Program-made: the position numbers and the translations under genes | NCBI GenBank assembly: GCA_963818775.1 | Contig: CAWFUF010000009.1 | Coordinates: 1-64,000, forward strand | Direction of reading: 5' to 3' | Source of the DNA: JAMXLO01 sp963818775 | Lineage (GTDB): Bacteria; Pseudomonadota; Alphaproteobacteria; Acetobacterales; Acetobacteraceae | Length of the DNA: 64,000 bases | Notes under the pieces: model-generated | The model's database searches: none | Seen by the model: the letters and a program-made list of their open reading frames with translations, nothing else | What the model was told of the DNA's origin: nothing | Shown here: piece after piece, positions 8,323 through 16,482 of the stretch | How the letters are laid out: each line of letters begins with the position of its first letter | Numbering within the stretch: the first letter of the stretch is position 1

Positions 8323-9345
8323 CTACTGAATCGCCTCGATATTGACGAAGGTGCCGGTCAGGCCGACCGCCTTGGGTACCGTCATCGACAGGAAGAAGGT
8401 GGCCCGGTTCGAGCTTGCGGCTGCGGCCGAGATCAGATCGGTGCGAACGTTCTCGATGATGTGGATGCCGTTGTCGGTCAGTAGGATCTTGTGTACCGGG
8501 AACGCCTCGGTCGTGTCCTCGCCTGGGATCACCTCCACCGCCCAGGTATCGGTGCCGACGGCCACGACTTTCTGCGATGCGAGCCACATCGCCGCCGACT
8601 TGCTGATGCCGGGCTCACCGCCGTTATAGGTCGCGTTCTGCGCTGGGAACTGCTGGAACAGGTCGCCCCAGCCGGTGTTGATGAACACCGCATCAGCCTC
8701 CCGCAGCGTCACGTTGTACATTTTCAGCCCAGCCTGCAGGTCGGCCTCGGTGATCACCGTGCCCGCATCCAGGCAGGGGTTCTTGCAGGCGGCGTTGGGT
8801 TTCAGCTTGCCGGCGGCCTGAAACACCTTGACCGCGTCTATGATGACGCCGCGCGTCGCGAACGTCTTGATGTTCTCAATGCCGAGCCGCTTGAGATAGT
8901 TCTGGGTGACGTATTTTCCCATCGGTGTCTGGTTGTAGTAGCAGTCCTGGATGCCGATGTGGCCCATTCCATCGATATGCGTGCCAACATGGCTCTGGCT
9001 GAGATAGGTATCCTCCATATAGCTCAGCTTGTTCTTGCCGTATTCGGCGCCAGGCACGACGGCGAAGCTACTCAGGATGGTCTTGCTGAAGCGGGTGCCG
9101 AATAGCGGCACGCCGTCGACCAGGTTGTTGGCCATAGGGGTGACGACGCCGGTCTGGATCTCGGCAGCGGCGGCCTTGGTGACGGCGGGGGTCACGCGGT
9201 TGGTCGCGCCGGTCTGATCATCCGGACCGAAGGGTGAGGGCGCGACAACAGTCTTGCAGTCGGCCTGAGCCGAGGCGGGCGCCGATGGTGCCAAGAGCGA
9301 CAAGATCGACATTCCCATGAACGCGGCAAGTCCGGCGATCCTCAT
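8323..9345 (-). CDS. Exported cyclase family (kynurenine formamidase-like) protein
   Basis: A 340-residue protein with a Sec signal (about residues 1-26, ending PASAQA). The mature part matches the metal-dependent cyclase/amidohydrolase family. SHVGTHIDGMGH carries the HxGTHxD metal-binding motif, and DAVFINTGW, VGTDTWAVEV and FPVHKILLTDNGIHIIENV form the rest of the core. The family hydrolyses amide or cyclic esters using Zn or Mn. Several Cys residues (CKNPC) suggest a disulfide in the periplasm. The start has a good GGGAGAAA ribosome-binding site. It is co-transcribed with the binding protein downstream, with a 3-base gap. Confidence 0.85.
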   Translation of the reverse strand: MRIAGLAAFMGMSILSLLAPSAPASAQADCKTVVAPSPFGPDDQTGATNRVTPAVTKAAAAEIQTGVVTPMANNLVDGVPLFGTRFSKTILSSFAVVPGAEYGKNKLSYMEDTYLSQSHVGTHIDGMGHIGIQDCYYNQTPMGKYVTQNYLKRLGIENIKTFATRGVIIDAVKVFQAAGKLKPNAACKNPCLDAGTVITEADLQAGLKMYNVTLREADAVFINTGWGDLFQQFPAQNATYNGGEPGISKSAAMWLASQKVVAVGTDTWAVEVIPGEDTTEAFPVHKILLTDNGIHIIENVRTDLISAAAASSNRATFFLSMTVPKAVGLTGTFVNIEAIQ

Positions 9346-9509
9346 GATCGTTTCTCCCTATGCTTGTTCTGCGCTCCGATTTCGATCGGCTTCACCCAAG
9401 GATGACGTACTCGGCGCGATTGCACCACCCTTGTCCGTTGTGCCGTAAGTTGCGGTAAACTCCCGCGGCAGGTCAGGGGGAAGGGGCGTGGCAATGATCC
9501 GGCTGACGC
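9346..9509. promoter_or_regulatory. Divergent promoter region, metal ABC operon/cyclase
   Basis: This 164-base gap separates the minus-strand cyclase gene from the plus-strand ABC operon, so promoters for both must lie here. I looked for a palindromic Zur- or MntR-like box and did not find a convincing one. Confidence 0.4.
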
Positions 9510-10187
9510 ATGGAGGCTGACAGCCACGTCATGCTGCGCGACGTAACCGTGCGTTATGGGCGCCGCACAGCGCTGGAGGCCGTGAGCGGGGAGTTCGCGT
9601 CGGGCAGCCTAACTGCGGTTGTTGGGGCGAACGGGGCCGGCAAGAGCACGCTTCTCGCTGCGATCGCGGGGGTGGTGCAGCTGGCTGACGGGGCAATTGA
9701 TTGTCCCGCGCGGCAGCAATTGGCCTATCTGCCACAGCTTGCAGCGATCGATCGTGACTACCCGCTGACAGTGTCGGAGCTGATCACTCTCGGCGGATGG
9801 CGGGAGTTCGGTGCGTTCCGCGCCCCAAATACCGCGCTTCGAGCACGCGCCGCGGCATCGGCGGAGATAGTTGGGCTGGCAGGACGGTTGGGGCGAGTGA
9901 TTGGCGAGCTCTCGGTCGGCGAGCTTCAGCGGGCACTGTTCGCGCGGCTGATCCTTCAGAACGCTGTGGTGATCCTAGTGGACGAACCCTTTGCCGCGGT
10001 CGATGCGCAGACCATGTCGGTGCTGCTCGATCAGATCACGCGATGGCACCAAGAGGGCCGGACCGTGATCGCCGTGCTGCATGATCTGGAGCTGGTGCGG
10101 GCGCGCTTTCCCTCGACGCTGGTATTGGCGCGACGCTGCGTCGCGTGGGGCGCGACCGAGACCGCCTTGCCCGCGATGGCGGCGTGA
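9510..10187 (+). CDS. Metal ABC transporter ATP-binding protein
   Basis: A 225-residue ABC ATPase of the Zn/Mn (ZnuC/MntB-like) class. Walker A is GANGAGKST, Walker B is VILVDEP with the catalytic Glu, and the H-loop is AVLHDLE. The signature is LSVGELQRALFARL, with V in place of the usual second G. The Q-loop is YLPQLAAIDRDYPLTVSEL, typical of metal transporters. The stop overlaps the permease start as TGATG, so translation is coupled. An internal ATG at 9531 is a possible alternative start. The metal (Zn, Mn or other) cannot be fixed from the sequence. Confidence 0.9.
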   Translation: MEADSHVMLRDVTVRYGRRTALEAVSGEFASGSLTAVVGANGAGKSTLLAAIAGVVQLADGAIDCPARQQLAYLPQLAAIDRDYPLTVSELITLGGWREFGAFRAPNTALRARAAASAEIVGLAGRLGRVIGELSVGELQRALFARLILQNAVVILVDEPFAAVDAQTMSVLLDQITRWHQEGRTVIAVLHDLELVRARFPSTLVLARRCVAWGATETALPAMAA

Positions 10188-11041
10188 TGTCGGCGCATGC
10201 GCTGCTCGTGGAACCGTTCGAGAGCCTCGCATTCATGCGCGCGGCACTGGTGGCCTGTGTGGCGCTGGCGCTCAGCAACGGGGCCGTCGGAACGCTGCTG
10301 GTGTTGCGGCGGATGAGCCTCGACGGCGACGTGCTGGGCCATGCGGTGATGCCCGGCGCGGCAGTCGGATTTCTCTATGCAGGGCCGTCGCCGACGTTTC
10401 TATCACTCGGTGGACTCGCGAGCGGACTTGCGGTGGCGGCGCTGGCCGGGGTGATCACCACCGAGCAGGCGCGACGCGATGCCGGGCTGGTGGCGTTCTA
10501 TCTGATCGCCCTGTCGCTTGGTGTTGTGCTGGTGGCGTGGCGGGGCAGCAATGTCGACGTGATGCGCGTGCTGTTCGGCACTGTGCTGGCGATCGACCAG
10601 CGGGCGCTCCTGCAGATTGCCGCTGCGAGCAGTGTGATCCTGCTGGCGATCGCAGCATTATACCGGCCACTGGCAGTGGGTTCGTTCGATCCCGCGTTTC
10701 TTCGCGCAGTAGGCGCGCGCGCCCCATACCGAGCGGTGTTTCCGACGCTTGTTGTGCTGGCGTTGGTAGCGAGCTTCCAGGCGTTCGGCACATTGCTCGC
10801 CGTGGGACCGATGCTTCTGCCGGCCGCGGCGGCGCGGTGCTGGGGGTTGGGCGTGGCAGCGTCGATGGCGCTGGCAACCGGCTTCGGGATGGTCGCGTCG
10901 GCTACGGGACTGCTTGTCTCCTATCACGGCAATCTGCCCTCCGGTCCAGCGATCGTTCTGGCGGCAGGATTGCTGTTCGGGCTCTCACTCGTCGCGACCA
11001 ACGCGTTGCGCCGCCTAACGCCGATTGGGAGGGGCGCTTGA
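10187..11041 (+). CDS. Metal ABC transporter permease
   Basis: A 284-residue polytopic membrane protein of the ABC-3 (ZnuB/MntC) family with about eight hydrophobic helices. Conserved pieces include LLVLRRMSLDGDVLGHAVMPGAAVGF near the N-terminus (the RRMSL..D..GHA..PG family pattern), the LFGTVLAID segment and the GTLLAVGPMLLPAAAAR block near the C-terminus. The start ATG overlaps the ATPase stop, and its own TGA overlaps the start of the binding protein. The frame is also open further upstream inside the ATPase gene, but that is a shadow. Confidence 0.9.
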   Translation: MSAHALLVEPFESLAFMRAALVACVALALSNGAVGTLLVLRRMSLDGDVLGHAVMPGAAVGFLYAGPSPTFLSLGGLASGLAVAALAGVITTEQARRDAGLVAFYLIALSLGVVLVAWRGSNVDVMRVLFGTVLAIDQRALLQIAAASSVILLAIAALYRPLAVGSFDPAFLRAVGARAPYRAVFPTLVVLALVASFQAFGTLLAVGPMLLPAAAARCWGLGVAASMALATGFGMVASATGLLVSYHGNLPSGPAIVLAAGLLFGLSLVATNALRRLTPIGRGA

Positions 11042-11949
11042 TGTTGCGTTGCTTGATCACGCTTGTTGCCCTGCTGTTGGCGGCCCCGACGCGAGCCGCA
11101 GACGGGATCATGGTGGTCGCGACGTTCAGCGTCATCGCCGATATGCTCGCCAATGTCGGGGGCGATCATATCAACATCAAGACTATCGTCGGAGCCGGTG
11201 GGGATTGCGAGCTATACCAGCCGACTGCAGCCGATATCGCGACAGTCGCATCGGCGCGTGCCGTGTTCATCAACGACCTCAACGAAGAGTTCGAGCCCTG
11301 GCTGGAGCCGCTGCTCAAACAGGCCACGTTCAAGGGCACGAAGCTAGTCGTGACCCGAGGCGTGCGGACGCTGACCGCTGAGGAGGAGCATCCGGTTTCT
11401 GGCAGGCAGCTTCCCGCGGCGATCGACCAGCACGCCTGGCTCGATCCGAGCAATGGCATCGTCTATGTGCGCAATGTCGCCGACGCGTTGGCGCGGCTCG
11501 ATCCTGGCAACGCCGCCGACTACCGCGCGCGCGCGGCGGCCTACACGAAGCAGATCCAGGCGGTCGATGGCTGGGCGCGCAAGGAGATGGCAGGCGTGCC
11601 GGCAGGCAAGCGGCGGGTGCTCACTTCGCACGATTCGCTGCAGTACCTTGCAAATGCCTACGGCATCACGTTGCTGACGGTGAACGGCTGGACCAACAAG
11701 AGCGAACCCTCAGCGGCGGAGCTGGCGAAGCTGACGCGGCAAATTCGGGCTGATCGCGTGAAGGCGCTGTTCCTCGATAGCATCACGGATCCGCGGGCCA
11801 TGCAGCGCATCGCTGGTGAAACCGGAGTAGCGATCGGTGGCACGCTCTACGGCGATTCACTTTCCCCCGCCGGAGACGATGCGGACAGCTACATCAAGAT
11901 GCTGCGCCACGACGTGGCCACACTGAAGGCCGGCATGCTGAGCAATTGA
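11041..11949 (+). CDS. Metal ABC transporter substrate-binding protein
   Basis: A 302-residue ZnuA/MntA-like cluster 9 binding protein. A Sec signal covers about residues 1-19 (ends TRA). Metal-ligand regions of the family are visible: QHAWLDP (His), LTSHDSLQYLANAYGI (His) and LDSITDPRAMQRIAGETG (Asp). The first ligand region reads GGDCELYQPTAAD, where relatives have His before the Tyr-Gln-Pro; here that position appears to be Glu. This suggests altered metal selectivity or affinity. There is no His-rich loop. It is translationally coupled to the permease and followed 3 bases later by an exported repeat protein. Confidence 0.88.
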   Translation: MLRCLITLVALLLAAPTRAADGIMVVATFSVIADMLANVGGDHINIKTIVGAGGDCELYQPTAADIATVASARAVFINDLNEEFEPWLEPLLKQATFKGTKLVVTRGVRTLTAEEEHPVSGRQLPAAIDQHAWLDPSNGIVYVRNVADALARLDPGNAADYRARAAAYTKQIQAVDGWARKEMAGVPAGKRRVLTSHDSLQYLANAYGITLLTVNGWTNKSEPSAAELAKLTRQIRADRVKALFLDSITDPRAMQRIAGETGVAIGGTLYGDSLSPAGDDADSYIKMLRHDVATLKAGMLSN

Positions 11950-11952
11950 GCG

Positions 11953-13302
11953 ATGCTTCTGGCGGCCGCCTGGCAGCGAATGCTGGTTGCGGGTGTGGCA
12001 GTGGCGGCCTTGTGGGTTGCTGTTCTTTGGGTCGCGCCATCGACGCCATCCACGGCACCGGCGGAGCCATCGGTTCGAGTCGCAGCGCAGCCGACTTCCG
12101 TTTCTGTGCCCGAAACCGGCGTCTTGCGCGCCATTGTCCGCTCCGGGCTTGCGGCCCCCGGTGGCGGCCGGTTCGATCGTTTCGATGTCACCGCACAGCC
12201 TATCGTCGCGCCGGTCAACGCACGCGGTCAGGTCGCCTTCTACGCGACCGTGCTGCACGCACCAGCACGTGAGGGCATTTTCCTCGCCAACGCCGGGCAC
12301 GTGACGAAAGTGGCGGCGTTCGGCGATGCTGTGTCGGGGGGCGGAACACTGGCGGACTTCGGGGAGCATCCATTGCCAGCGCTGAACGCGGCCGGCCATG
12401 TGGCATTCGTCGCTCATATCGCTGGTGGGCGGGCGCCCGAGGGAGTGTTCTTGGCTGGCGCGGACGGGCTGCAGGACATTGCTCTTGCCGGCGACGATGC
12501 GCCAGGCATGCCGGCCGGTGTGCTGGTTGCCTTCGATGGGCCGGCGTTGAATGACAACGACGAACTGGCTTTCGTCGCCGCGGTGCGGCGCGGGCGCGAC
12601 GTGCTCGATGTGCTATATTTCTGGAATGGAAGGCGGCTCCAGCGGATGGTGGCGGAAGGCGACCGGCTGCTGCGCATCGGGGGCACGATGGATAAGATCG
12701 GTGAGCCTGCGCTGAACAACAGCGGCGTCATCGCCTTTCCTGCCGCGATCCTCAAAGGCCCGGTACTCGGCGGCATCTTCGTCGCTGGTGCGCGCGATCT
12801 GCGCCTGCTGGTCGGCGCCGGCGACCGGGCTCCAGATGGGTCGATGATCCTACGCTTCTCCGAGCGAGTGGCGATCGACGACGAGGATGGGATCGCGTTC
12901 GGCGCCTATCTCGGCGATACCGGAAGCGCACGCGAGGCGGTACTGCGGACCGGGCCAGAGGGTCTTGCCGAGATCGCCGTCGAGGGCGCGCCAGCACCGG
13001 GAGGCGGTCGCTATGCCGGCTTCGGTCCGTGGCCGACGGTGGGGCCCAGCGGAGTGACGGCGTTCATCGCAGCGCTGGATGGTGCACCCGGACCGCTTGC
13101 AGCCTTCGCCGGGCGCGCGGGCAATATCATGCGGGTCGCGACCATGGGCGAGACGCTGCCTCAGGGCGAGCGGATCGGCCGTTTCGCACTCAACGCAGTC
13201 GCCATGGCGGGACCGGGCGGCGCACTGACCTTCGCGACGGTGGCGCAGGAGGAAGGCGAGCACAACGCGATCTACTGCCGCTGCCCGGAGCCGGCACGCT
13301 GA
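11953..13302 (+). CDS. Exported tandem-repeat (propeller-like) protein, unknown role
   Basis: A 449-residue protein with an N-terminal hydrophobic segment (about residues 5-28), so exported or membrane-anchored. The rest is built of about six repeats of 60-70 residues. Each has a PALN/P.V...G..AF.A start, a G.F-type strand and a V..GD..PGG end; examples are PALNAAGHVAFVAHIAGG and PALNDNDELAFVAAVRRG. This looks like a beta-propeller-like fold. The gene starts 3 bases after the metal-binding protein and ends the operon, hinting at a periplasmic partner in metal uptake. I do not know a characterised homologue; the function is open. Confidence 0.75.
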   Translation: MLLAAAWQRMLVAGVAVAALWVAVLWVAPSTPSTAPAEPSVRVAAQPTSVSVPETGVLRAIVRSGLAAPGGGRFDRFDVTAQPIVAPVNARGQVAFYATVLHAPAREGIFLANAGHVTKVAAFGDAVSGGGTLADFGEHPLPALNAAGHVAFVAHIAGGRAPEGVFLAGADGLQDIALAGDDAPGMPAGVLVAFDGPALNDNDELAFVAAVRRGRDVLDVLYFWNGRRLQRMVAEGDRLLRIGGTMDKIGEPALNNSGVIAFPAAILKGPVLGGIFVAGARDLRLLVGAGDRAPDGSMILRFSERVAIDDEDGIAFGAYLGDTGSAREAVLRTGPEGLAEIAVEGAPAPGGGRYAGFGPWPTVGPSGVTAFIAALDGAPGPLAAFAGRAGNIMRVATMGETLPQGERIGRFALNAVAMAGPGGALTFATVAQEEGEHNAIYCRCPEPAR

Positions 13303-13387
13303 GGGGCTCTGGGCTGCGCGGAACGCGTCGTGGTTGGCGAGGCATCCCGATGAAGGCCGCGGGCCCTGCTTGACGCAGAGGCAATGC

Positions 13388-13981
13388 CTACCTCACCCGT
13401 ACAGCCGCCAAACGCCCTGGCGCCAGCTTCGTGTAGCGCACCGTGTTGGCGATCGAGGCATGGCCAAGGAAGTCCTGGATCAAACGAGTGTCCGTTCCCT
13501 CGTTGGCGAGAGCGTAGCCCGTGGCGTGCCGCAGCATGTGCGGGTGGACATGGAACCCGAGCTTCGCGGCCTCGCCCGCCCTCTCGACGATGCGGGCGAT
13601 CATGTCGGGTGATAGTGGGCCGCCCCGCTCTGAGACGAAAACGAACGGCGACGTGCCATCAGCCTTCAGCCTCCGAAGCGCCGCCACCTCGTCGCGGTCC
13701 AGCGTATGCACGCTATCCACCGACCCCTTCAGCCGCCGCACGTGGAATGTCTTTGGGCCCGACCCCGCCATAATGTCGAAGTCGGTCCACTTGGCGTTCC
13801 TGGCCTCGCTGGCACGCAGCCCGTGGCGGTAGATCAGCCGTAACAGGCACTGGTCCCGGAGTGGCTGGCGCCCCACCTTGCCGGCAGCCTCGATCAGCGC
13901 ATTTGCCTCGTCTGGACGAAGGTAGTCCCTTCCTCTGCTAACAACATGCGGAGTTTTGTTGGCCGACTGGCGTTTGCGCAT
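13388..13981 (-). CDS. Small tyrosine recombinase (FimB-size integrase)
   Basis: A 197-residue tyrosine recombinase that consists of the catalytic domain with only a short N-terminal arm, like the FimB/FimE switches. The active-site set is complete: Arg56 (HGLRASEA), Lys85, His148 and Arg151 (HPHMLRHA), His174 (LGHASIANT) and Tyr183. It is clearly homologous to the integrase at 29339-29914, down to the shared C-terminal VRVR. It marks the left edge of an accessory island and lies convergent to the metal ABC operon. A palindrome 50-80 bases upstream may be its operator or a recombination site. Confidence 0.9.
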   Translation of the reverse strand: MRKRQSANKTPHVVSRGRDYLRPDEANALIEAAGKVGRQPLRDQCLLRLIYRHGLRASEARNAKWTDFDIMAGSGPKTFHVRRLKGSVDSVHTLDRDEVAALRRLKADGTSPFVFVSERGGPLSPDMIARIVERAGEAAKLGFHVHPHMLRHATGYALANEGTDTRLIQDFLGHASIANTVRYTKLAPGRLAAVRVR

Positions 13982-14031
13982 AGCTGGGAGCCCTACTGTT
14001 CCCGTAGTTTAGCCAGAGCGTCCCTGGCCTT

Positions 14032-14061
14032 CATACGGAATAGTAGCCAATAGTCCGTATG
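14032..14061. repeat. 8-bp inverted repeat upstream of integrase
   Basis: CATACGGA (14032-14039) and TCCGTATG (14054-14061) form a perfect inverted repeat around a spacer with two ATAGT words. It lies 51-80 bases upstream of the integrase ATG. The position fits an operator or a recombinase core site; this is not demonstrated. Confidence 0.4.
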
Positions 14062-14118
14062 TTAACAAGGCAATCGTCTGGTCTGCCTCGCACCTCAACC
14101 GCCCCTCGTGGATAGTTC

Positions 14119-14424
14119 TCAACGCGACGGTCTCCGACCGATCAGCTCGGGCCCAGTCTCCTCCGCCGCGGCAAGCCGCTCCAACTCCTCCCTTGTCAGG
14201 TCTTCGAAGCTGTTGATCACCCGCACGTTGCTCGCGCTCAGCATCGGTCGCTCAAAACGCGCCGCTTTCGCGGCAGCCTCGAGCCGCACATTCAGAGATT
14301 GCCGTGGGTCTTTGTAGACCGTCTGCAAAAATGCCACGCCGTCGCCCGCGAATGCCTCCGGCATCTTCTCTGCGAATTCTTTTTCCACCGCCTTCATCGC
14401 AGCCTCGACCTCGCGTGTGGGCAT
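14119..14424 (-). CDS. Conserved hypothetical protein, 101 aa
   Basis: A 101-residue charged helical protein. The segment LQTVYKDPRQSLNVRLEAAAKAARFERPMLS resembles a short module common in alphaproteobacterial phage and integrative-element proteins (a run of the type DP.....R..AA..A...E.P.LS), so it is probably an element gene. I cannot assign a function. IS1380 copy 1 is inserted only 4 bases before its ATG, which removes any native ribosome-binding site and promoter. It is followed by the integrase on the same strand. Confidence 0.55.
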   Translation of the reverse strand: MPTREVEAAMKAVEKEFAEKMPEAFAGDGVAFLQTVYKDPRQSLNVRLEAAAKAARFERPMLSASNVRVINSFEDLTREELERLAAAEETGPELIGRRPSR

Positions 14425-14432
14425 GTTCTTAG

Positions 14433-16136
14433 CCTGGATTTCTCAAACGCGGCCGACATTTATTCTGTGAACGAAGCTGTCAGCGGTTGCTTTCAGCATG
14501 CGAAGGCCGCCACCCGGGCCTATGGGGGTATTTTTCATTTGTCTCGCGCAATGCGAGTCCGGAGGTTATGTCTTTCCCGCCATGCGGGTGGGAGAAGGCA
14601 TGTGTCGTGGCTAGGGCGTCGGTGTCCGGGTTGTCTGACGTGGGCCGCACCTACGCAGAGCTGAACGCGCGCTGGAGATAGATGTGCGCGAGTTCGAACT
14701 CGATCTTGTTGGGGCATCCCGAGGCCATGGCGAAGTGAATGCGCCGCACGCTGGTACGCACCTGGGCGCCGAGCTTCAGGAGCTTGAGACGGATGGTCTG
14801 CGCCGAGGCATCGGCGAACTGAGTAAAGTGCAGACCGACGCGGCGTAACGTATCGACCAACACGTAGGCCATCGCCGAGAACCACATGCGCAGCTGGTTG
14901 GCCATCATGGTGGCGGACGAGGCACGATCTGCGAACAGTTCGAACTGCTCGCCAATGCGGTTCTCGGCCTCGCCACGGGCGCAGTACAGGTCCTCGTAGA
15001 GGGCACGGGGATCGGCCATGCGGGCGTGTTTGAGCGAGGTGACGACAAAGCGAGGATTGGCACCGTCCGGCGTGTGCTCGGCCTTGCCGACAACGCGCCG
15101 TTTGCGGCACCAGCTGTCACGCGTGCGATAGCGGAAGTCACGGAACACCCGGGCGGGCTTGCCCGAGGCCAGGCACAGGCGCCTGGCCTCGGCACCCTGT
15201 TTGCCGAGCGCGGCCTCCAGGCGGGAATTGCGTGCCAGACCGAACACATAATCGACGCGATGCTCCTCGCACCACCGCATCAGCGGCTCGTTGGCGAAGC
15301 CGCTGTCACCGCGCAGAATGATGCGCACGCGCGGCCACGTCTGGCGGATCTGGCCGATGATGCGCGTCATCTCTTCGATCGCGCCATCGCTGCCGGCAAC
15401 ATTCGCACGCCGCTGCCGGGCCAGCAGCAGATGCCGGCCGCAGAACACGTAGAGCGGCAGGTAGCAGTACGCGTCATAATAACCATGGAAGAACCGGCCT
15501 TCCTGAGCGCCGTGCAGCGGAATGTCGGTATTGTCGAGATCGAGCACGATCTCGCGCGGCGCACGCTCATGCGCCTCCAGGAAAAGCTCGACCAGCAGCG
15601 CGTCAACCTGTGGCCCGTCACAATCGATCCTGTGATACTTCGCGGCATGGCGTTTGGGCGTGTGCTCGAGACGATTGAGCGTGCTCTTGCCCGCCAGTGC
15701 TTCACAGTCCGACCGCAGCACCGGATGCAGCTTGCCGGTCAGCACGCCGAATGTTGGGTCTTTGCGCAGCTCGTCGTGGTCATTGAGGTCCTCGTAGCCC
15801 AGCACCAGGCCAAAGATCCGCTGTCCCACCAGTGTCTCAACCCGGTGCTCAACGTAACGAGCATCGCGACGGTCGGTGAAGCAACCGGCGAACCGACGGA
15901 TCAGTCCAAGGCCACGATCCACCTGCCCCAACAGCAGCGCCCCCGCGTTCGAGGTGATGTCGCCGCCGTCGAAACCAGCCATCACCGCTCGCCGTTCAAC
16001 CGCTTCAAATTCGAACAGCGTCGCGCTACACTCTGTCTGCATCGGGGCCATCCTGGATTCGGAAAAAACTGTTCTCGCACAACACTTTTCTCAAATTCTC
16101 AGCCCCGATGCACCTCTCTCGTTTGAGAAATCCAGG
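14433..16136 (-). mobile_element. IS1380-family insertion sequence, copy 1
   Basis: A complete 1704-bp element. Its ends are the perfect inverted repeat CCTGGATTTCTCAAACG, flanked by a 4-bp target duplication TTAG (14429-14432 and 16137-16140). It encodes one transposase on the minus strand. It is almost identical to the copy at 27363-29066, which is in the opposite orientation; I noticed only about two single-base differences near the ends. Confidence 0.95.
14651..16051 (-). CDS. IS1380 family transposase (copy 1)
   Basis: A 466-residue DDE transposase, full length for the family. The catalytic acids by motif are the Asp region LDLDNTDIPLHG (about residues 171-182), Asp249 in LRGDSGFANEPL and Glu363 in CARGEAENRIGEQ. 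The C-terminal MANQLRMWFSAMAYVLVD block is typical of IS1380. The protein appears identical to that of copy 2. Nothing suggests it is inactive. A 366-codon frame antisense to it is a shadow. Confidence 0.95.
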   Translation of the reverse strand: MAPMQTECSATLFEFEAVERRAVMAGFDGGDITSNAGALLLGQVDRGLGLIRRFAGCFTDRRDARYVEHRVETLVGQRIFGLVLGYEDLNDHDELRKDPTFGVLTGKLHPVLRSDCEALAGKSTLNRLEHTPKRHAAKYHRIDCDGPQVDALLVELFLEAHERAPREIVLDLDNTDIPLHGAQEGRFFHGYYDAYCYLPLYVFCGRHLLLARQRRANVAGSDGAIEEMTRIIGQIRQTWPRVRIILRGDSGFANEPLMRWCEEHRVDYVFGLARNSRLEAALGKQGAEARRLCLASGKPARVFRDFRYRTRDSWCRKRRVVGKAEHTPDGANPRFVVTSLKHARMADPRALYEDLYCARGEAENRIGEQFELFADRASSATMMANQLRMWFSAMAYVLVDTLRRVGLHFTQFADASAQTIRLKLLKLGAQVRTSVRRIHFAMASGCPNKIEFELAHIYLQRAFSSA

Positions 16137-16334
16137 TTAGCGCCTCGAGGCCGTCCTGCGCCTCCCCGTCTGCCGCCACGCACCGCTGCTCTCCCAAGAT
16201 CTCTGCATCAGTTCGTCGTTTCAATATTGTACCGCAAGGGACTACCTGGTGATTTATTTGATTAATTATCAGCGGCACCAGCGGCGACCGATCGGATCTT
16301 CTCGGAAGGGTCCGGTTCCAGCCACCGGAACGTT

Positions 16335-16482
16335 CCGCACAGGGAGCCCGCACATACCCCGCACAGTACCGCACAAACCGCACAGCGAGGTCAGCCCTAC
16401 ACCCGCACAAACCGCACACACGCCTTTAGGCGTGTGCTGTATGTGCGGGGTGGAGACCTTGTGCGGTTGAGTGTGTGTGCGG
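16335..16482. repeat. Iteron-like CCGCACA repeat cluster
   Basis: Seven direct copies of CCGCACA lie at 16335, 16348, 16359, 16369, 16378, 16403 and 16412, mostly 9-13 bases apart, about one helical turn. Three inverted copies (TGTGCGG) follow at 16442, 16460 and 16476. Between the two sets is a perfect hairpin CACACGCC-TTTA-GGCGTGTG (16417-16436). The cluster sits at the 3' end of a RepA-like helicase gene. Arrays like this are typical of replication-initiator or partition-protein binding sites; a terminator or operator role is the alternative. Confidence 0.6.

Noticed and set aside
9346..9509. A Zur or MntR box before the metal ABC operon
   Set aside because: No convincing palindrome with the known consensus was found in the intergenic region.
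10081..11040. In-frame upstream extension of the metal-binding protein ORF (622 codons in total)
   Set aside because: The extension overlaps the permease gene and is Arg-rich; the signal peptide starts at 11041.
15026..16126. A 366-codon frame antisense to the IS1380 transposase (also at 27373-28473)
   Set aside because: Present in both copies only because the element is duplicated; no motif or start signal.
16335..16482. CRISPR array as an explanation for the CCGCACA repeats
   Set aside because: The units are only 7 bases with 2-18 base spacers and occur in both orientations; no cas gene is present.
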